Part shown: in pieces, positions 25,639-35,494 of the stretch
How the letters are laid out: each line of letters begins with the position of its first letter
Numbering within the stretch: position 1 is the stretch's first letter
Assembly: GCA_051252415.1 (NCBI GenBank)
Contig: JBPOGA010000002.1
Location: 1 to 64,000 of the forward strand
Direction: 5' to 3'
From: JBPOFY01 sp051252415
GTDB taxonomy: Bacteria; Verrucomicrobiota; Verrucomicrobiia; Opitutales; Coraliomargaritaceae
Length of the DNA stretch: 64,000 nucleotides
Translations under genes and position numbers: made by a program
Notes under the pieces: generated by a model
What the model was told of the DNA's origin: nothing
Database searches by the model: none
What the model saw: the letters and a program-made list of their open reading frames with translations, nothing else

Positions 25639-27228
25639 CTATCCTAATTTTCCGCGTAAAACCTTCGGCAAGTAATTCAAGAGCTCAGTCGTGCTCACGA
25701 CAACTTGGCCTTTATCACGAGCGAGCTCTTGAGCCGCAAGGCCGTGTAGCATCACACCTCGGCCCACTGCCGCTTGAATATCCGAATTATCTTGCGCGAC
25801 CATACCGCCAATTAAACCAGCGAGTAAATCACCACTTCCGCCGCGTGAAAGAACAGGTCCTCCATGCGTATTATAGAGCACAGACTGACCATCGCAAATT
25901 CTAGTATTTGCTCCCTTAAGAACAGTCATCAATTTATACTGTTGGCAGAACCTTTGTAGGGTATCGATCGAGTAATCCACCTCGCTCAAATTCGCAATAC
26001 GCATGAATTCGCCCATATGCGGGGTGACTACAACTGGCCCGTATTCAGACTTACGCTTAGGCGCGATCTCAACAACCTTCCTCCTTAGCGCATCGGCGTC
26101 CATAATGACAGGCAAGTGCACCGCTTTGACCATCTCTTGAGCGATCATCTCCGTGCTTCGATCACGTCCCATACCTGGGCCGCAAAGCACCGCACTAGCA
26201 TAGTCCAATCGCTCTAAGAGCAAAGGTAGTGCACGCGGATTCAGCGTCCCGTGCGATGTCTCTGGCCAAGGTATCCAGATTGCTTCTGGAACTTGTGCTG
26301 ATAAAACGGACGCCACCGATGCTGGAGCAAATGCAGTGACCAATCCCACCCCAGAGCGCACAGCTGCTTGCACTGCCATCAACAGTGCACCTGGCATATA
26401 AGCAGAACCTCCGACAATAAACAAATGGCCAAAGCTTCGTTTGTCCACTGACGCGGGCCTTAACTTTTGAAGAGGAGCCAGCACACTTGGTTGCAAAATA
26501 TGCTCCTTCGATTCGACTGCAGATCCTGATGCAGTTTTAAAAAACCCAAGGTCGATATAACGCACACGGCCACAACTCGCAACACCTTCAAATAAGGCAT
26601 GCTTCGCAATACCTGTCGCATATGTAAATTGAGCCTCAAATGTAAGTTCATCCGATTCATCGCCTCGACCACTCGGCAGATCGACTGCAGCTCGAAGACC
26701 AATCGCATCGAAAGCATTCACTGCTTCGATAATGACTCGTTCGGCAGTGCGTAGCGGTGGCTTAAAAGAGGCGCCAAGTATGCCGTCGAGACACACATCA
26801 ATACCATTCTCGCCCGCGACCTCATCCAATATAGAAGTCACTTGTTCCACATCAGATACGTCCGCAAGCATGTGCTTTTCAACGCGACCCTCTAATTGAT
26901 CATAGGCACGTTTCGCCAATGGCTTCATTGATGAAGCATCGGCTGACAAAAGCAGTGAAACTTTTGCACGTGGATACAAGGCAAGTAACCGAGCACTCGC
27001 AATAAGCGCATCGCCGCCGTTGTGCCCTTTACCAACCAGAGCCACAACACGGAGCTGATCTGGCACATCAAAAAGTTCTTGGTAATCCAGCAACAGAGCA
27101 TCCGCGACACCATTGCCTGCTAACTTCATTGCACCCCATTCAGCATCGGCATTTTCTAATATTGAAGACTCCAATTCACCTGCATGTTGGCACGTGAGAA
27201 CAGGATGAGCATGTGGCAAAAACTTCAT
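25639..27228 (-). CDS. nnr: Bifunctional NAD(P)H-hydrate epimerase/dehydratase
   Basis: The enzyme repairs damaged NADHX and NADPHX. The N-terminal half (about 1-235) is the YjeF_N epimerase with VALVGKGHNGGDALIAARLL-type sequence (VGKGHNGGDALIASARLLAL). The C-terminal half (about 250-529) is the ribokinase-like ADP-dependent dehydratase, with FIVGGSAYMPGALLMA, PGMGRDR, VVVTPHMGEF and SRGGSGDLLAGLIGGM. The family's usual G-T-G-D is G-S-G-D here. The length of 529 residues is normal for the fused form. The gene lies between pdxJ and dprA. Confidence 0.93.
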   Translation of the reverse strand: MKFLPHAHPVLTCQHAGELESSILENADAEWGAMKLAGNGVADALLLDYQELFDVPDQLRVVALVGKGHNGGDALIASARLLALYPRAKVSLLLSADASSMKPLAKRAYDQLEGRVEKHMLADVSDVEQVTSILDEVAGENGIDVCLDGILGASFKPPLRTAERVIIEAVNAFDAIGLRAAVDLPSGRGDESDELTFEAQFTYATGIAKHALFEGVASCGRVRYIDLGFFKTASGSAVESKEHILQPSVLAPLQKLRPASVDKRSFGHLFIVGGSAYMPGALLMAVQAAVRSGVGLVTAFAPASVASVLSAQVPEAIWIPWPETSHGTLNPRALPLLLERLDYASAVLCGPGMGRDRSTEMIAQEMVKAVHLPVIMDADALRRKVVEIAPKRKSEYGPVVVTPHMGEFMRIANLSEVDYSIDTLQRFCQQYKLMTVLKGANTRICDGQSVLYNTHGGPVLSRGGSGDLLAGLIGGMVAQDNSDIQAAVGRGVMLHGLAAQELARDKGQVVVSTTELLNYLPKVLRGKLG

Positions 27229-27324
27229 AATGAGATAATATCAGCTATCTATATTCGATTGGAATCCATAACAATGAACTAGCATCACTTTAAAGACACG
27301 TTCTTTTTTGAACTATCAATACAT

Positions 27325-28080
27325 CTAAACGAGCAGAGCTTTCATCTCACGCACTGCCTGCTCAATTCCAACAAACAAAGCACGGCTAACAATCGTATGC
27401 CCAATATTCAATTCGTGGAGGTATGGAATGGTAATCACCTCGGAAATATTGGTATAGTTGATACCATGCCCAGCATTGACCACCAATCCCAATTGATGCG
27501 CCTGCTCAGCTCCAGAGACCAAAGTTGCGAGTTCCGATGCACGGCCTTCGCCATAGTAGGCATTTGCATACGCGCCGGTATGCAACTCAATCCACGGGCT
27601 CTTAATCTCTGCCGCCGCTTCAATCTGCGCTGGGTCTGGATCAATAAACAAACTGGTGATAATTCCCTGCTCAGTCATCGCTGCCACGACATCTGCGATA
27701 CGCGACTTTTGCCCGACCACATCAAGGCCTCCTTCCGTGGTGACCTCTTCACGACTCTCGGGAACCAAGCACGCGGAGTGTGGTTTCAAATCGAGCGCCA
27801 TGGCAACAATCTCATCCGAACAGCCCATCTCAAAATTTAAGCGCGTGGCGATTTGCTCATGCGCGCGGCGAATGTCCGAATCTTGCACGTGGCGGCGATC
27901 TTCCCGCAAGTGCATGGTGATACCATCCGCGCCCGCCTTTTCACAAAGCAATGCAAATGCAACAGGGTCTGGCTCTACTTCATTTCCATGATCGAGCGGA
28001 TGCGAGCGGAAACGTGCCTGCCGCACAGTCGCACAGTGGTCAACATTTACACCAAGAAGAATTTTTGAAGAAGTAGCCAT
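27325..28080 (-). CDS. pdxJ: Pyridoxine 5'-phosphate synthase
   Basis: PdxJ condenses 1-deoxyxylulose-5-phosphate with 3-amino-2-oxopropyl phosphate, the last ring-forming step of the DXP-dependent vitamin B6 pathway. The 251 residues form the expected TIM barrel: LLGVNVDHCATVRQARF, ADGITMHLREDRRHVQD, CLVPESREEVTTEGGLDV and NAGHGINYTNI, with the family active-site histidines and glutamate. It sits 60 bases after recJ. Confidence 0.96.
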   Translation of the reverse strand: MATSSKILLGVNVDHCATVRQARFRSHPLDHGNEVEPDPVAFALLCEKAGADGITMHLREDRRHVQDSDIRRAHEQIATRLNFEMGCSDEIVAMALDLKPHSACLVPESREEVTTEGGLDVVGQKSRIADVVAAMTEQGIITSLFIDPDPAQIEAAAEIKSPWIELHTGAYANAYYGEGRASELATLVSGAEQAHQLGLVVNAGHGINYTNISEVITIPYLHELNIGHTIVSRALFVGIEQAVREMKALLV

Positions 28081-28140
28081 GCCAGAATCTGTGCCAGAAA
28101 TAGCGCGTATGTCGAACCGGATCTAAAAACAACTGAAAAA

Positions 28141-29856
28141 CTACTGCGCCGGTTTCCAGTCGACTAAAGTCACTTGTGGATAACGACTGCCACGAAAATA
28201 ATTCCACGCGAAGCGCACGGCCATATCAAATCTCTGACCGACTTCAGGGAATTCTTCAGCTCGCCATGCAATACCCGAAACACCACGGCGATTGGTTGCA
28301 GAGCCTGGCAAACGAAAGCGATAGTTGCCTTGGCCAAAGATCTGCGGTGCATCTGCCAACACGACATTACGCACCCCAAAGACTGGCTCTGGATTCCCTT
28401 GGCCGAATGGATGCAAACGATCCAATTCTTCGAGTAGACGCTCATTCAAGTCATTGACCTCGAGCCATGCCGAAAGTGACAATGAAGGCTCAGGTAAACC
28501 CTTTGGGTAAAGCTTCTTTAAAGTTTCAATAAAGCGCTTTTTAAATGCAGGCACATTCTTTGCCGGCAGTGATACACCCGCCGCCATAGGGTGCCCGCCC
28601 CAATGATCTAAGAGATCTGTGCACTCCTGAAAGACATCGACTAAATTGACAGACGACACACTCCGGCCTGAGCCTTTTGCCATATCGCCTTCGGCACCGA
28701 GCACTACTGCTGGTTTATGAAAATGGCGACTGACACGGCTTGCCACAATACCGACCACACCTGGATGCCAATCATCTCCGTAAAGTACGATACCCTGAGC
28801 ATCGGCAAATTCTTCTGCAGCAGATGCTTCAGCAGATGCAGTGATCCCGCGCTCGATCGACTGACGCTCACGATTCATCTCATCGAGCTCGGCTGCCATG
28901 CCCTTGCAGGCAGCGTAATCATTATCGAGTAACAAATTAATCGGCAAAGTCGCATCCGCTAGACGGCCACTGGCATTAATACGTGGTGCCAACTTAAATG
29001 AAATATCCGAGCTGGCCATTTCTTGGGTCGAATCAATGCCACTCACCTCCGCAAGCGCACGCACACCGACACGACCATTAGCACGCAAATGACGCAGGCC
29101 AAACCATGAGAGGATACGATTCTCTGCATGCAATGGCACCAAGTCAGCCACAGTGCCCATCGCGACTAAGTCTAAATAGTCCTTGAGTTGAATCGACTCG
29201 ACGCGCGGGTCTTCGGCCTCACGGCGCTTCTTCAACAAGCCGTGCAACAGTTTAAATACTAGACCAGCCGTGCAGAGATCACGCCAGGGCGCATCTTCTG
29301 GATCGTTCACATGCGGATTCACGAAGATACAATCTACTGGCGCTTCCGTTTTAGTTTGGTGGTGATCCACGATGATGACATCGATGCCCAACTCGCGAAG
29401 GTAAGCAATAGGCTCGTGCGCGTTCGTGCCACAATCAAGCGCGATGAATAAGTCCGGCTGTTGACCATCGAAGACACGATCAATCGCATCTCGGCTCAAT
29501 CCATAGCCTTCATCCAATCGCCGCGGCACACAAAAGCGCGGATCCAAATCCAGAGTGCGCAGCATACTCACGAGTTGAACCGTGCTGGTCACCCCATCGA
29601 CATCATAGTCACCAAAGACGACGACACTTTCTTTGGCCTCAATCGCTTGTTCGATACGAGTCACCGCTGCTTCCAGATTTGTCATCTGGAAGGGATTATC
29701 CAGCTGAGCTAATCGTGGACGTAAAAACTCTTCCGCCTTCTCGGTAGTGTCGAGACCGCGCTGGGCTAACAACTCGCCTGCAACTTTAGACACACCGACT
29801 TTAGCACTGAGCTCTGCAGCCAGTTTTTCGTCGGTTTCATTTGTGATCCAAAGCAT
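28141..29856 (-). CDS. recJ: Single-stranded-DNA-specific exonuclease RecJ
   Basis: RecJ degrades single-stranded DNA 5' to 3' in recombination and repair. The DHH-family metal motifs are VVFGDYDVDGVTST, ALDCGTNAHEP and VIIVDHHQT. A DHHA1 domain carries RSVSSVNLVDVFQEC and DHWGGHPMAAGVSL, and an OB-fold region follows (about 450-571). The length of 571 residues is normal. A palindromic element separates it from secDF upstream. Confidence 0.95.
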   Translation of the reverse strand: MLWITNETDEKLAAELSAKVGVSKVAGELLAQRGLDTTEKAEEFLRPRLAQLDNPFQMTNLEAAVTRIEQAIEAKESVVVFGDYDVDGVTSTVQLVSMLRTLDLDPRFCVPRRLDEGYGLSRDAIDRVFDGQQPDLFIALDCGTNAHEPIAYLRELGIDVIIVDHHQTKTEAPVDCIFVNPHVNDPEDAPWRDLCTAGLVFKLLHGLLKKRREAEDPRVESIQLKDYLDLVAMGTVADLVPLHAENRILSWFGLRHLRANGRVGVRALAEVSGIDSTQEMASSDISFKLAPRINASGRLADATLPINLLLDNDYAACKGMAAELDEMNRERQSIERGITASAEASAAEEFADAQGIVLYGDDWHPGVVGIVASRVSRHFHKPAVVLGAEGDMAKGSGRSVSSVNLVDVFQECTDLLDHWGGHPMAAGVSLPAKNVPAFKKRFIETLKKLYPKGLPEPSLSLSAWLEVNDLNERLLEELDRLHPFGQGNPEPVFGVRNVVLADAPQIFGQGNYRFRLPGSATNRRGVSGIAWRAEEFPEVGQRFDMAVRFAWNYFRGSRYPQVTLVDWKPAQ

Positions 29857-29871
29857 ATGCGTAAAAAAGAA

Positions 29872-29926
29872 GGAGAGGGTTTATGCGTCGACCCTCTTTA
29901 AGAGAATCGAGGCATAAAGCCTCTCC
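29872..29926. repeat. Intergenic palindromic element (GGAGAGG...CCTCTCC family)
   Basis: GGAGAGGGTTTATGCGTCGA (29872-29891) and TCGAGGCATAAAGCCTCTCC (29907-29926) are inverted copies with two mismatches in 20, around a 15-base loop that itself holds CTCTTTAAGAG. It fills the gap between recJ and secDF. The structure looks like a dispersed palindromic repeat rather than a terminator, as there is no T-run. Confidence 0.75.
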
Positions 29927-29953
29927 TACGGAAAGAGGAATAAAAGAGATCGC

Positions 29954-32560
29954 TTACTCAGTTACGTCTACAACGTCAGCGTCAGCGTTCGTGCTTTCCC
30001 ACTCATATTTTTTCGGAGTGAGTTGACGCTCTTCAACGTGACGACGATCACCCTTGTGCCACCAGAAGAATACGGGGCTCGCGATGAAGATCGAAGAGAA
30101 CGTTCCGGTCAAAATACCGATAATGAAGATGAAGGAGAAATCAACGATCACGCCTGCACCGAAGATGTAGAGCGAAGTCGCAGCAAGCAATGTGGTGATA
30201 CTCGTGAGCAATGTTCTAGAGAACACACGGCTGATTGCTAGATTGATAATCGTGCGCAAATCAGTGCCGGGGTTCAATTCGAGCTCTTCACGAATACGGT
30301 CGAAGACAACGATCGTATCATTGATCGAGTAACCAACGATCATAAGGATCGCGGCGAGCATCGGAGCAGTGAATTGACCACTCACGAAAATACCAAGTTC
30401 TCCACAGATCACGAAGATACCAATTGTCATCAATACGTCGTGAATGGTCGCAATCACAGCGCCAACACCGTAACCGACTTCGAAGCGTAAAGCGACGTAG
30501 AGCAAAATACCACCCAATGCCGCAAGAACAGACCAGAGTGCATTCCATTGGATGCTCTTCGAAACAGATGCACCAATTTGGGTGATACCTGTTTCCTCCA
30601 GATTGGCATCTGGGAAGGCAGCTTGAAGTTCAGCCAATACAGGACGTGCTTGGTCGAATGATGTTTGAATCTTCAGGATCTCAACATCTTGACCAATCAA
30701 GCTCTGATAAATCGGAGTGACATCACCTAGGTTACGCTCTTGAACCGCATCTGCGATGTCTTGTGCATCCAAGCGCTGGTCATAAGAAACTGTCATTTCA
30801 TCACCACCAGTGAAATCCTTACCGAGGATATTATCGTGGTGAATCACAACACTCACAACACCAACAAGCACGATCAACCATGAAGCGATAAACGCTGGCT
30901 TACGGAACTTGAAGAAATCAATCTTACGAGTCGGAAAAAGGTCGAGGCCTAATACTTTACTCACACCGGCACGGTGAACGAGGAAGTCGACAAGGAAACG
31001 TGTGACAACGAGTGCGCAGAAAATAGATGCGCAGATACCAATCGCGAGCGTGATACCGAAGCCCTTGACCGGACCTGTGCCGAGCCAGATGAGAATCGAA
31101 GCAGTAATCAGCGTCGTCACATTCGCATCCACAATAGTTGAAGTCACCTTATCAAAGGCACCAGAAGTTGCATTCTTGATCGCCTTTCCAGATTTCAATT
31201 CTTCACGGATACGTTCAAAGATCAGGATATTCGCATCCACACCCATACCGAGTGTAAGCACCAGCGCGGCGACACCTGGAAGCGTCAATGTTGCGCCGAG
31301 GCTAGCAAGCACGCCAAGCACGATCACAATGTTTACAAGTGATGAAGCCACACCAACGAGACCACCAACCATGTAGTAAATAATCATGAAGCCGATCACA
31401 AGAATCGCACCCCACTGCGCGGCATTGATAGAGCTATCACGTGCACCTTCAGCAAGTGTCGCTTGCACTTCATACATTTGGTCGACGCGAAGTTCCACGG
31501 AGAGTGGATTGTTCAACACATTTGCAAGGTCGAGCGCATCACGCTGTGAATAGCTACCAGTGATTTGTGCATTCTTAGAAAGTTCGTCTTGAATCGTAGG
31601 CGCAGAATAGAGCTTACCATCGAGAACGATTGCAAGCGGCTCACCGATCATCTGACCAGTAATGGCACGGAAGGTCTTCGCACCTTCATTTGTCATAACA
31701 AGGTTGATTTGAAATCCACCAGTTTGTGTTTGCGAAGCATATGCGTCTTCTACGATTTCGCCTGTTGCCTCAGGGATCAACTTGATGAACATGCGGCGCT
31801 CATAAACTTCACCAGTCTTACGATCTTCAATCTCTTCAGCGAGCACTTCATAACCGACTGGAGTTACTGGAGTGGTTTCTGGTCGAAGCGTAGGGTGAAC
31901 CTTACGAAATTCAAGACGCGCAGGTTTTTTGAGCGAATCAATCACCTCTGGATTATCCTTAGTGGAGAGTCCCGCGATTTGAATTTCAATCGCATCATCA
32001 CCCACTGGGCGAATGATTGGCTCAGCCACACCATTGCCATCTAAACGATTGCTAAGAATTTCGATCGCATCTTGGAGTTGCTCTGCCTTTTCAAAGTTGT
32101 TTGCCGCAGCCATTGAAGCTTCATCAATCTTCAGTGTCACACCGACGCCGCCCTTAAGGTCTAGGCCTAGACGGAGCTGACTTTGCGCCTTGCTCAACAG
32201 GTGCTTCAAGAGGATATCGTTGCGCTTATTTTGATTCGCAACGTCCGCAAGGTTCACGCTAGGGAAGAACTTAGCGTAATCAATGTCCTCTTCAACACCT
32301 AGGTCGCGTAGTGCAACAAAGAGTGTCTTCGACTCCCCTGACTCAACACGTGCTTCAGCACGCTCTACAATTGCAGCAAATTCAGATACATCGACTGTGA
32401 CTAATTCTCCAGTCTTTGTAGTCTTTGTATAGTTTTCTTTTGCAGACTGATCGACAAAGAACTCGTCAAATGGGCGATCCTGCAAAGGTGTGATACTCGC
32501 GATACACCAAAAGACGATGGCGGCCGTGAGAATGAATTTCCAAAGTATATTTCCGGACAT
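29954..32560 (-). CDS. secDF: Fused protein translocase subunit SecDF
   Basis: SecD and SecF use the proton gradient to help pull proteins through SecYEG. Here both are one 868-residue chain, as in some Gram-positive and Verrucomicrobia genomes. The SecD half (about 1-520) has LRLGLDLKGGVGVTLKI, the periplasmic P1 domain, LVLTLGMGVDANILIFERIR and six membrane helices. The SecF half (about 525-840) has LGKDFTGGDEMTVSYD, VGYSINDTIVVFDRIREEL and six more helices. The yajC gene lies directly upstream in the usual yajC-secD-secF order. Confidence 0.96.
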   Translation of the reverse strand: MSGNILWKFILTAAIVFWCIASITPLQDRPFDEFFVDQSAKENYTKTTKTGELVTVDVSEFAAIVERAEARVESGESKTLFVALRDLGVEEDIDYAKFFPSVNLADVANQNKRNDILLKHLLSKAQSQLRLGLDLKGGVGVTLKIDEASMAAANNFEKAEQLQDAIEILSNRLDGNGVAEPIIRPVGDDAIEIQIAGLSTKDNPEVIDSLKKPARLEFRKVHPTLRPETTPVTPVGYEVLAEEIEDRKTGEVYERRMFIKLIPEATGEIVEDAYASQTQTGGFQINLVMTNEGAKTFRAITGQMIGEPLAIVLDGKLYSAPTIQDELSKNAQITGSYSQRDALDLANVLNNPLSVELRVDQMYEVQATLAEGARDSSINAAQWGAILVIGFMIIYYMVGGLVGVASSLVNIVIVLGVLASLGATLTLPGVAALVLTLGMGVDANILIFERIREELKSGKAIKNATSGAFDKVTSTIVDANVTTLITASILIWLGTGPVKGFGITLAIGICASIFCALVVTRFLVDFLVHRAGVSKVLGLDLFPTRKIDFFKFRKPAFIASWLIVLVGVVSVVIHHDNILGKDFTGGDEMTVSYDQRLDAQDIADAVQERNLGDVTPIYQSLIGQDVEILKIQTSFDQARPVLAELQAAFPDANLEETGITQIGASVSKSIQWNALWSVLAALGGILLYVALRFEVGYGVGAVIATIHDVLMTIGIFVICGELGIFVSGQFTAPMLAAILMIVGYSINDTIVVFDRIREELELNPGTDLRTIINLAISRVFSRTLLTSITTLLAATSLYIFGAGVIVDFSFIFIIGILTGTFSSIFIASPVFFWWHKGDRRHVEERQLTPKKYEWESTNADADVVDVTE

Positions 32561-32604
32561 ATTTAGATGGGTGTTATTTTATGAAAATGAATAGGGCTGA
32601 GCTT

Positions 32605-32931
32605 CTATGCGTCTGAACTAACTTTGCTCGACACGAAGTTCTTACCAATTTCGATCTTGGTGTTGTCAGCAATACGAACGACAAAACGGTCCTCTTTCAC
32701 ATTAGTGATTGTGCCGTATATACCGCCACTGGTGACAACCTCGTCTCCTGTTTGGAGAGCGGTCAACATCGCATCGTGCTCTTTCTGGCGTTTACGCTGC
32801 GGTGCGATCACGAGGAACCACATACCCAAGAAGAGTAAACCGATCGTAATAAATGGGCTCATGCCGCCGCCGGGGGCTGGGGCTGCTTGTGTTGAAAGGA
32901 AGAAAAAAGAGGAAAATTCTGAAATGGCCAT
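32605..32931 (-). CDS. yajC: Preprotein translocase subunit YajC
   Basis: YajC is a small single-helix partner of SecDF. I place the start at ATG 32931 (MAISEFSSFFFLS), giving 108 residues. The diagnostic features are the helix ITIGLLFLGMWFLVIAPQRKRQKEHDAML and, after it, LQTGDEVVTSGGIYGTITNV, which is typical of the family. The extension to 33000 lacks family similarity. It is 44 bases upstream of secDF. Confidence 0.93.
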   Translation of the reverse strand: MAISEFSSFFFLSTQAAPAPGGGMSPFITIGLLFLGMWFLVIAPQRKRQKEHDAMLTALQTGDEVVTSGGIYGTITNVKEDRFVVRIADNTKIEIGKNFVSSKVSSDA

Positions 32932-33063
32932 AAGACGCTTAGTATTTGAAAAACCGCAGAAGGAAAGGTAGTCGCCCCCAAAAGGCAAGTGCCTATTCAA
33001 AAGGGTTTTGAGAAGATTTTGGGGACGGACAACCGCCGTTTCGCAATTCTTGGCAATTCCGCT

Positions 33064-34467
33064 CTAAAATTTTGGCGAAATCGTCAGATTTTGCCCTGAT
33101 TCGAGCTTCTGAGGGCCGTTCTTATCCGCTTCATCGTCATTTCGATAAATCTGGACCTCGATAGCTTCCTCGAACGGCTCGGTTGCAAGCCATTGCCATT
33201 TGCCAATTTCAACAAATTCCATGGGTCTGCCCTTCTCGAGCTCCAAACCGCCGCCATTCCCTCGGATATAGGGCTTGTTGCCAATTCCTATAAAAATATT
33301 CGCAATTACTGCGGTATCTCCTTTTTGAAGCTTCGGGCTGGCTTTCGGGACGGCGACAGGTGCTTCCGTGAAGAGCTCACTGACCATATTAGCCGCAGCC
33401 TCCTCTGAAGGGAGCTCATCGACTGGCGGTTCGATTTCAGATGGAGCGGACGTTTTTTCAACCTTGACTGGTGCTGGCTCGGCAGGCGGCTCTTTTACGT
33501 CAGTTGGGGCCACAGCGACTTTAACCTCTTCTTTCGGCTTATCCTCTGCCTGCACCTTAGGTTCTGGCGCATGTTCGGCAGGTTTCGATCCTACAACTTC
33601 TGGCTCTGCTTTAGCTTCTGACTCCGGCTCTTCCTTAGATTTTGATTTGGAAGTTATGATACGGCTCACCGCCGATGAGCTATCCTGATTTCCTTGAATT
33701 GCACGATTCAGCAGACGTGGCTCTGGCTTCTGACGCTCACGGCGAGCGCGACTTCGTGGTTTATCCTTGGCCGGTTCAGCATCTTGAGGTTCGGCCTCAA
33801 CCGCTGGATCAGCAGACACTTCTTTAATGACTTCCTTAATGATAGGCTCTGGCACAGGCGCATCCTCCAGAGTTTTCACTCGCTGAACCAACTGCTCTAA
33901 GGCCTCAGCGGTGGATAGCGTCGCCAATTTGGCCTCCATCACTTCGATTGACTTTATCACAGATGGGTCCGACTTACCGGCTTTTGCTTGAACTGCATCT
34001 ACAGCCTTTTGCAAGACTGTGATTTCAGCTTTTTGAGCCTCGTTAAAGGTCTCCATCTCAGCAGACTGTTGCTCTAGCGAGTTGGATAGTAGTTCAATCG
34101 CTTGTTCCGTCGGCGCCATCTGCCGTTCAAGTCTCTGTATGCGCTCAGCGGCTAGCTCGAGCACTTCTTCCAAAGTTGCCACATGTTTACGAACCGCACG
34201 TAACTCACTAGACCGATCTTCGCGCTCTTCTCTCACACGTATTTGAAACTCCACGATAAAGGGCAGCACAAATAAGCAGGCACCCAAGGCTACGGCCGCC
34301 ACGCAAGCAGCAATCTGCCCAGATGAAAGGTCCCAATCTCGGACCACGGCGATCGTCAACGCAGTCGCGACGAGCAAGATATCACCCACATAGAAGGGCC
34401 ATTTAGAGAGTGTGATCGGTTCGTCTTCGTCCGTATTCATATTCGGGGCAGCAGGTTCAGAAAGCAT
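33064..34467 (-). CDS. Membrane-anchored coiled-coil protein with H1-protein-type C-terminal domain
   Basis: I choose ATG 34467 (467 residues); the longest frame starts with TTG at 34497. Two adjacent membrane helices (about 25-42 and 51-73) precede a long coiled coil (about 80-205, many Leu/Glu heptads). A Pro/Glu/Lys/Val-rich, probably disordered linker (about 220-385) follows, then a compact C-terminal domain (about 387-467). That domain contains GNKPYIRGNGGGLELEKG and matches the C-terminus of the H1-like protein at 56975-57487 (GNSLYVRGSGAGLSWAKG). Both membrane helices near the N-terminus leave the bulk on one side of the membrane. Function is unknown. It lies between rnpB and yajC on the same strand. 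Confidence 0.65.
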   Translation of the reverse strand: MLSEPAAPNMNTDEDEPITLSKWPFYVGDILLVATALTIAVVRDWDLSSGQIAACVAAVALGACLFVLPFIVEFQIRVREEREDRSSELRAVRKHVATLEEVLELAAERIQRLERQMAPTEQAIELLSNSLEQQSAEMETFNEAQKAEITVLQKAVDAVQAKAGKSDPSVIKSIEVMEAKLATLSTAEALEQLVQRVKTLEDAPVPEPIIKEVIKEVSADPAVEAEPQDAEPAKDKPRSRARRERQKPEPRLLNRAIQGNQDSSSAVSRIITSKSKSKEEPESEAKAEPEVVGSKPAEHAPEPKVQAEDKPKEEVKVAVAPTDVKEPPAEPAPVKVEKTSAPSEIEPPVDELPSEEAAANMVSELFTEAPVAVPKASPKLQKGDTAVIANIFIGIGNKPYIRGNGGGLELEKGRPMEFVEIGKWQWLATEPFEEAIEVQIYRNDDEADKNGPQKLESGQNLTISPKF

Positions 34468-34520
34468 GAGTGAAACCGTTCCGCGAAGGTCGTTCAATCT
34501 ATTAATAGGAGTTAGAAGTC

Positions 34521-34614
34521 AGAATACAGGAGTCAGTATTATTTTGCAGAACTCGCGATTCTAGACTCACCGGCAAGTTCTATATAAAACCCAAACTTCT
34601 ACCTCCTGTATTCT
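34521..34614. repeat. 12-base inverted repeat pair
   Basis: AGAATACAGGAG (34521-34532) and CTCCTGTATTCT (34603-34614) are perfect inverted copies 70 bases apart. Related words (AGTCAGAA, and GGAGACCGGAGG near 34916) recur nearby, which suggests decayed repeat material. Confidence 0.55.
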
Positions 34615-34780
34615 ACTTTGGCCCCTTTTTTCTAGTCCCAGCAAAGTTAGCAACAGTCGCCTACCAAGCAGTGGCGTCTGCGCTTGCGCAGGCCTACAGT
34701 GTGAATTGTCCCATCCTGGCTAGAATGGCTTACGCCATAGAGACCCGAGGCGCTCGCTAAACCATACGCTCTGAATACTA

Positions 34781-34875
34781 AGGTAGCGGCGGACGTCCCG
34801 ACCGCCATACGTCAGAGTAGTTCAGCAGAAAGCCAACATCGCAGGAATGGCGCGCAGGCACGCGCGCCGCTACCT
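34781..34875. repeat. Palindromic element with 11-base termini
   Basis: AGGTAGCGGCG (34781-34791) and CGCCGCTACCT (34865-34875) are perfect inverted ends. The interior holds GC-rich partial palindromes such as GGCGCGCAGGCACGCGCGCC. This has the look of a REP- or MITE-like element. Confidence 0.6.
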
Positions 34876-34927
34876 CTTAAGTTCTACAAAAATCTGACTT
34901 CCGTGTTCTGCCTCCGGTCTCCTGATC

Positions 34928-34938
34928 AAAAAGAGGTG

Positions 34939-34946
<8 letters not shown>
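34928..34946 (-). terminator. Terminator of rnpB
   Basis: Minus strand GAGGT-CGAC-ACCTC followed by TTTTT (34946 down to 34928). The hairpin shares sequence with the 3' strand of the RNase P P1 helix. Confidence 0.75.
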
Positions 34947-35328
<382 letters not shown>

Positions 35329-35494
35329 CGGGGGCAAACTGCCCTGCCGTTTCCCAGAGCGCAAGCGGGAAGTTGCAGCCTCATCACGAAGGAAAGTCAC
35401 ACCGTCATAATTCTGTCACACTACAGTCACGTAAGCTTAACCATAGAACACTTTCATTTGAAAAGAGCTTCTGATAGCGATCAGCGCCAACATT

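Larger units (their letters stand above)
34468..34938. other. 471-base intergenic region with nested inverted repeats
   Basis: This gap lies between the coiled-coil gene and the 3' end of rnpB. I see no supportable ORF or tRNA. It holds two inverted-repeat elements (34521-34614 and 34781-34875, listed separately) and degenerate copies of short AGTCAGAA-type words. Confidence 0.7.
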
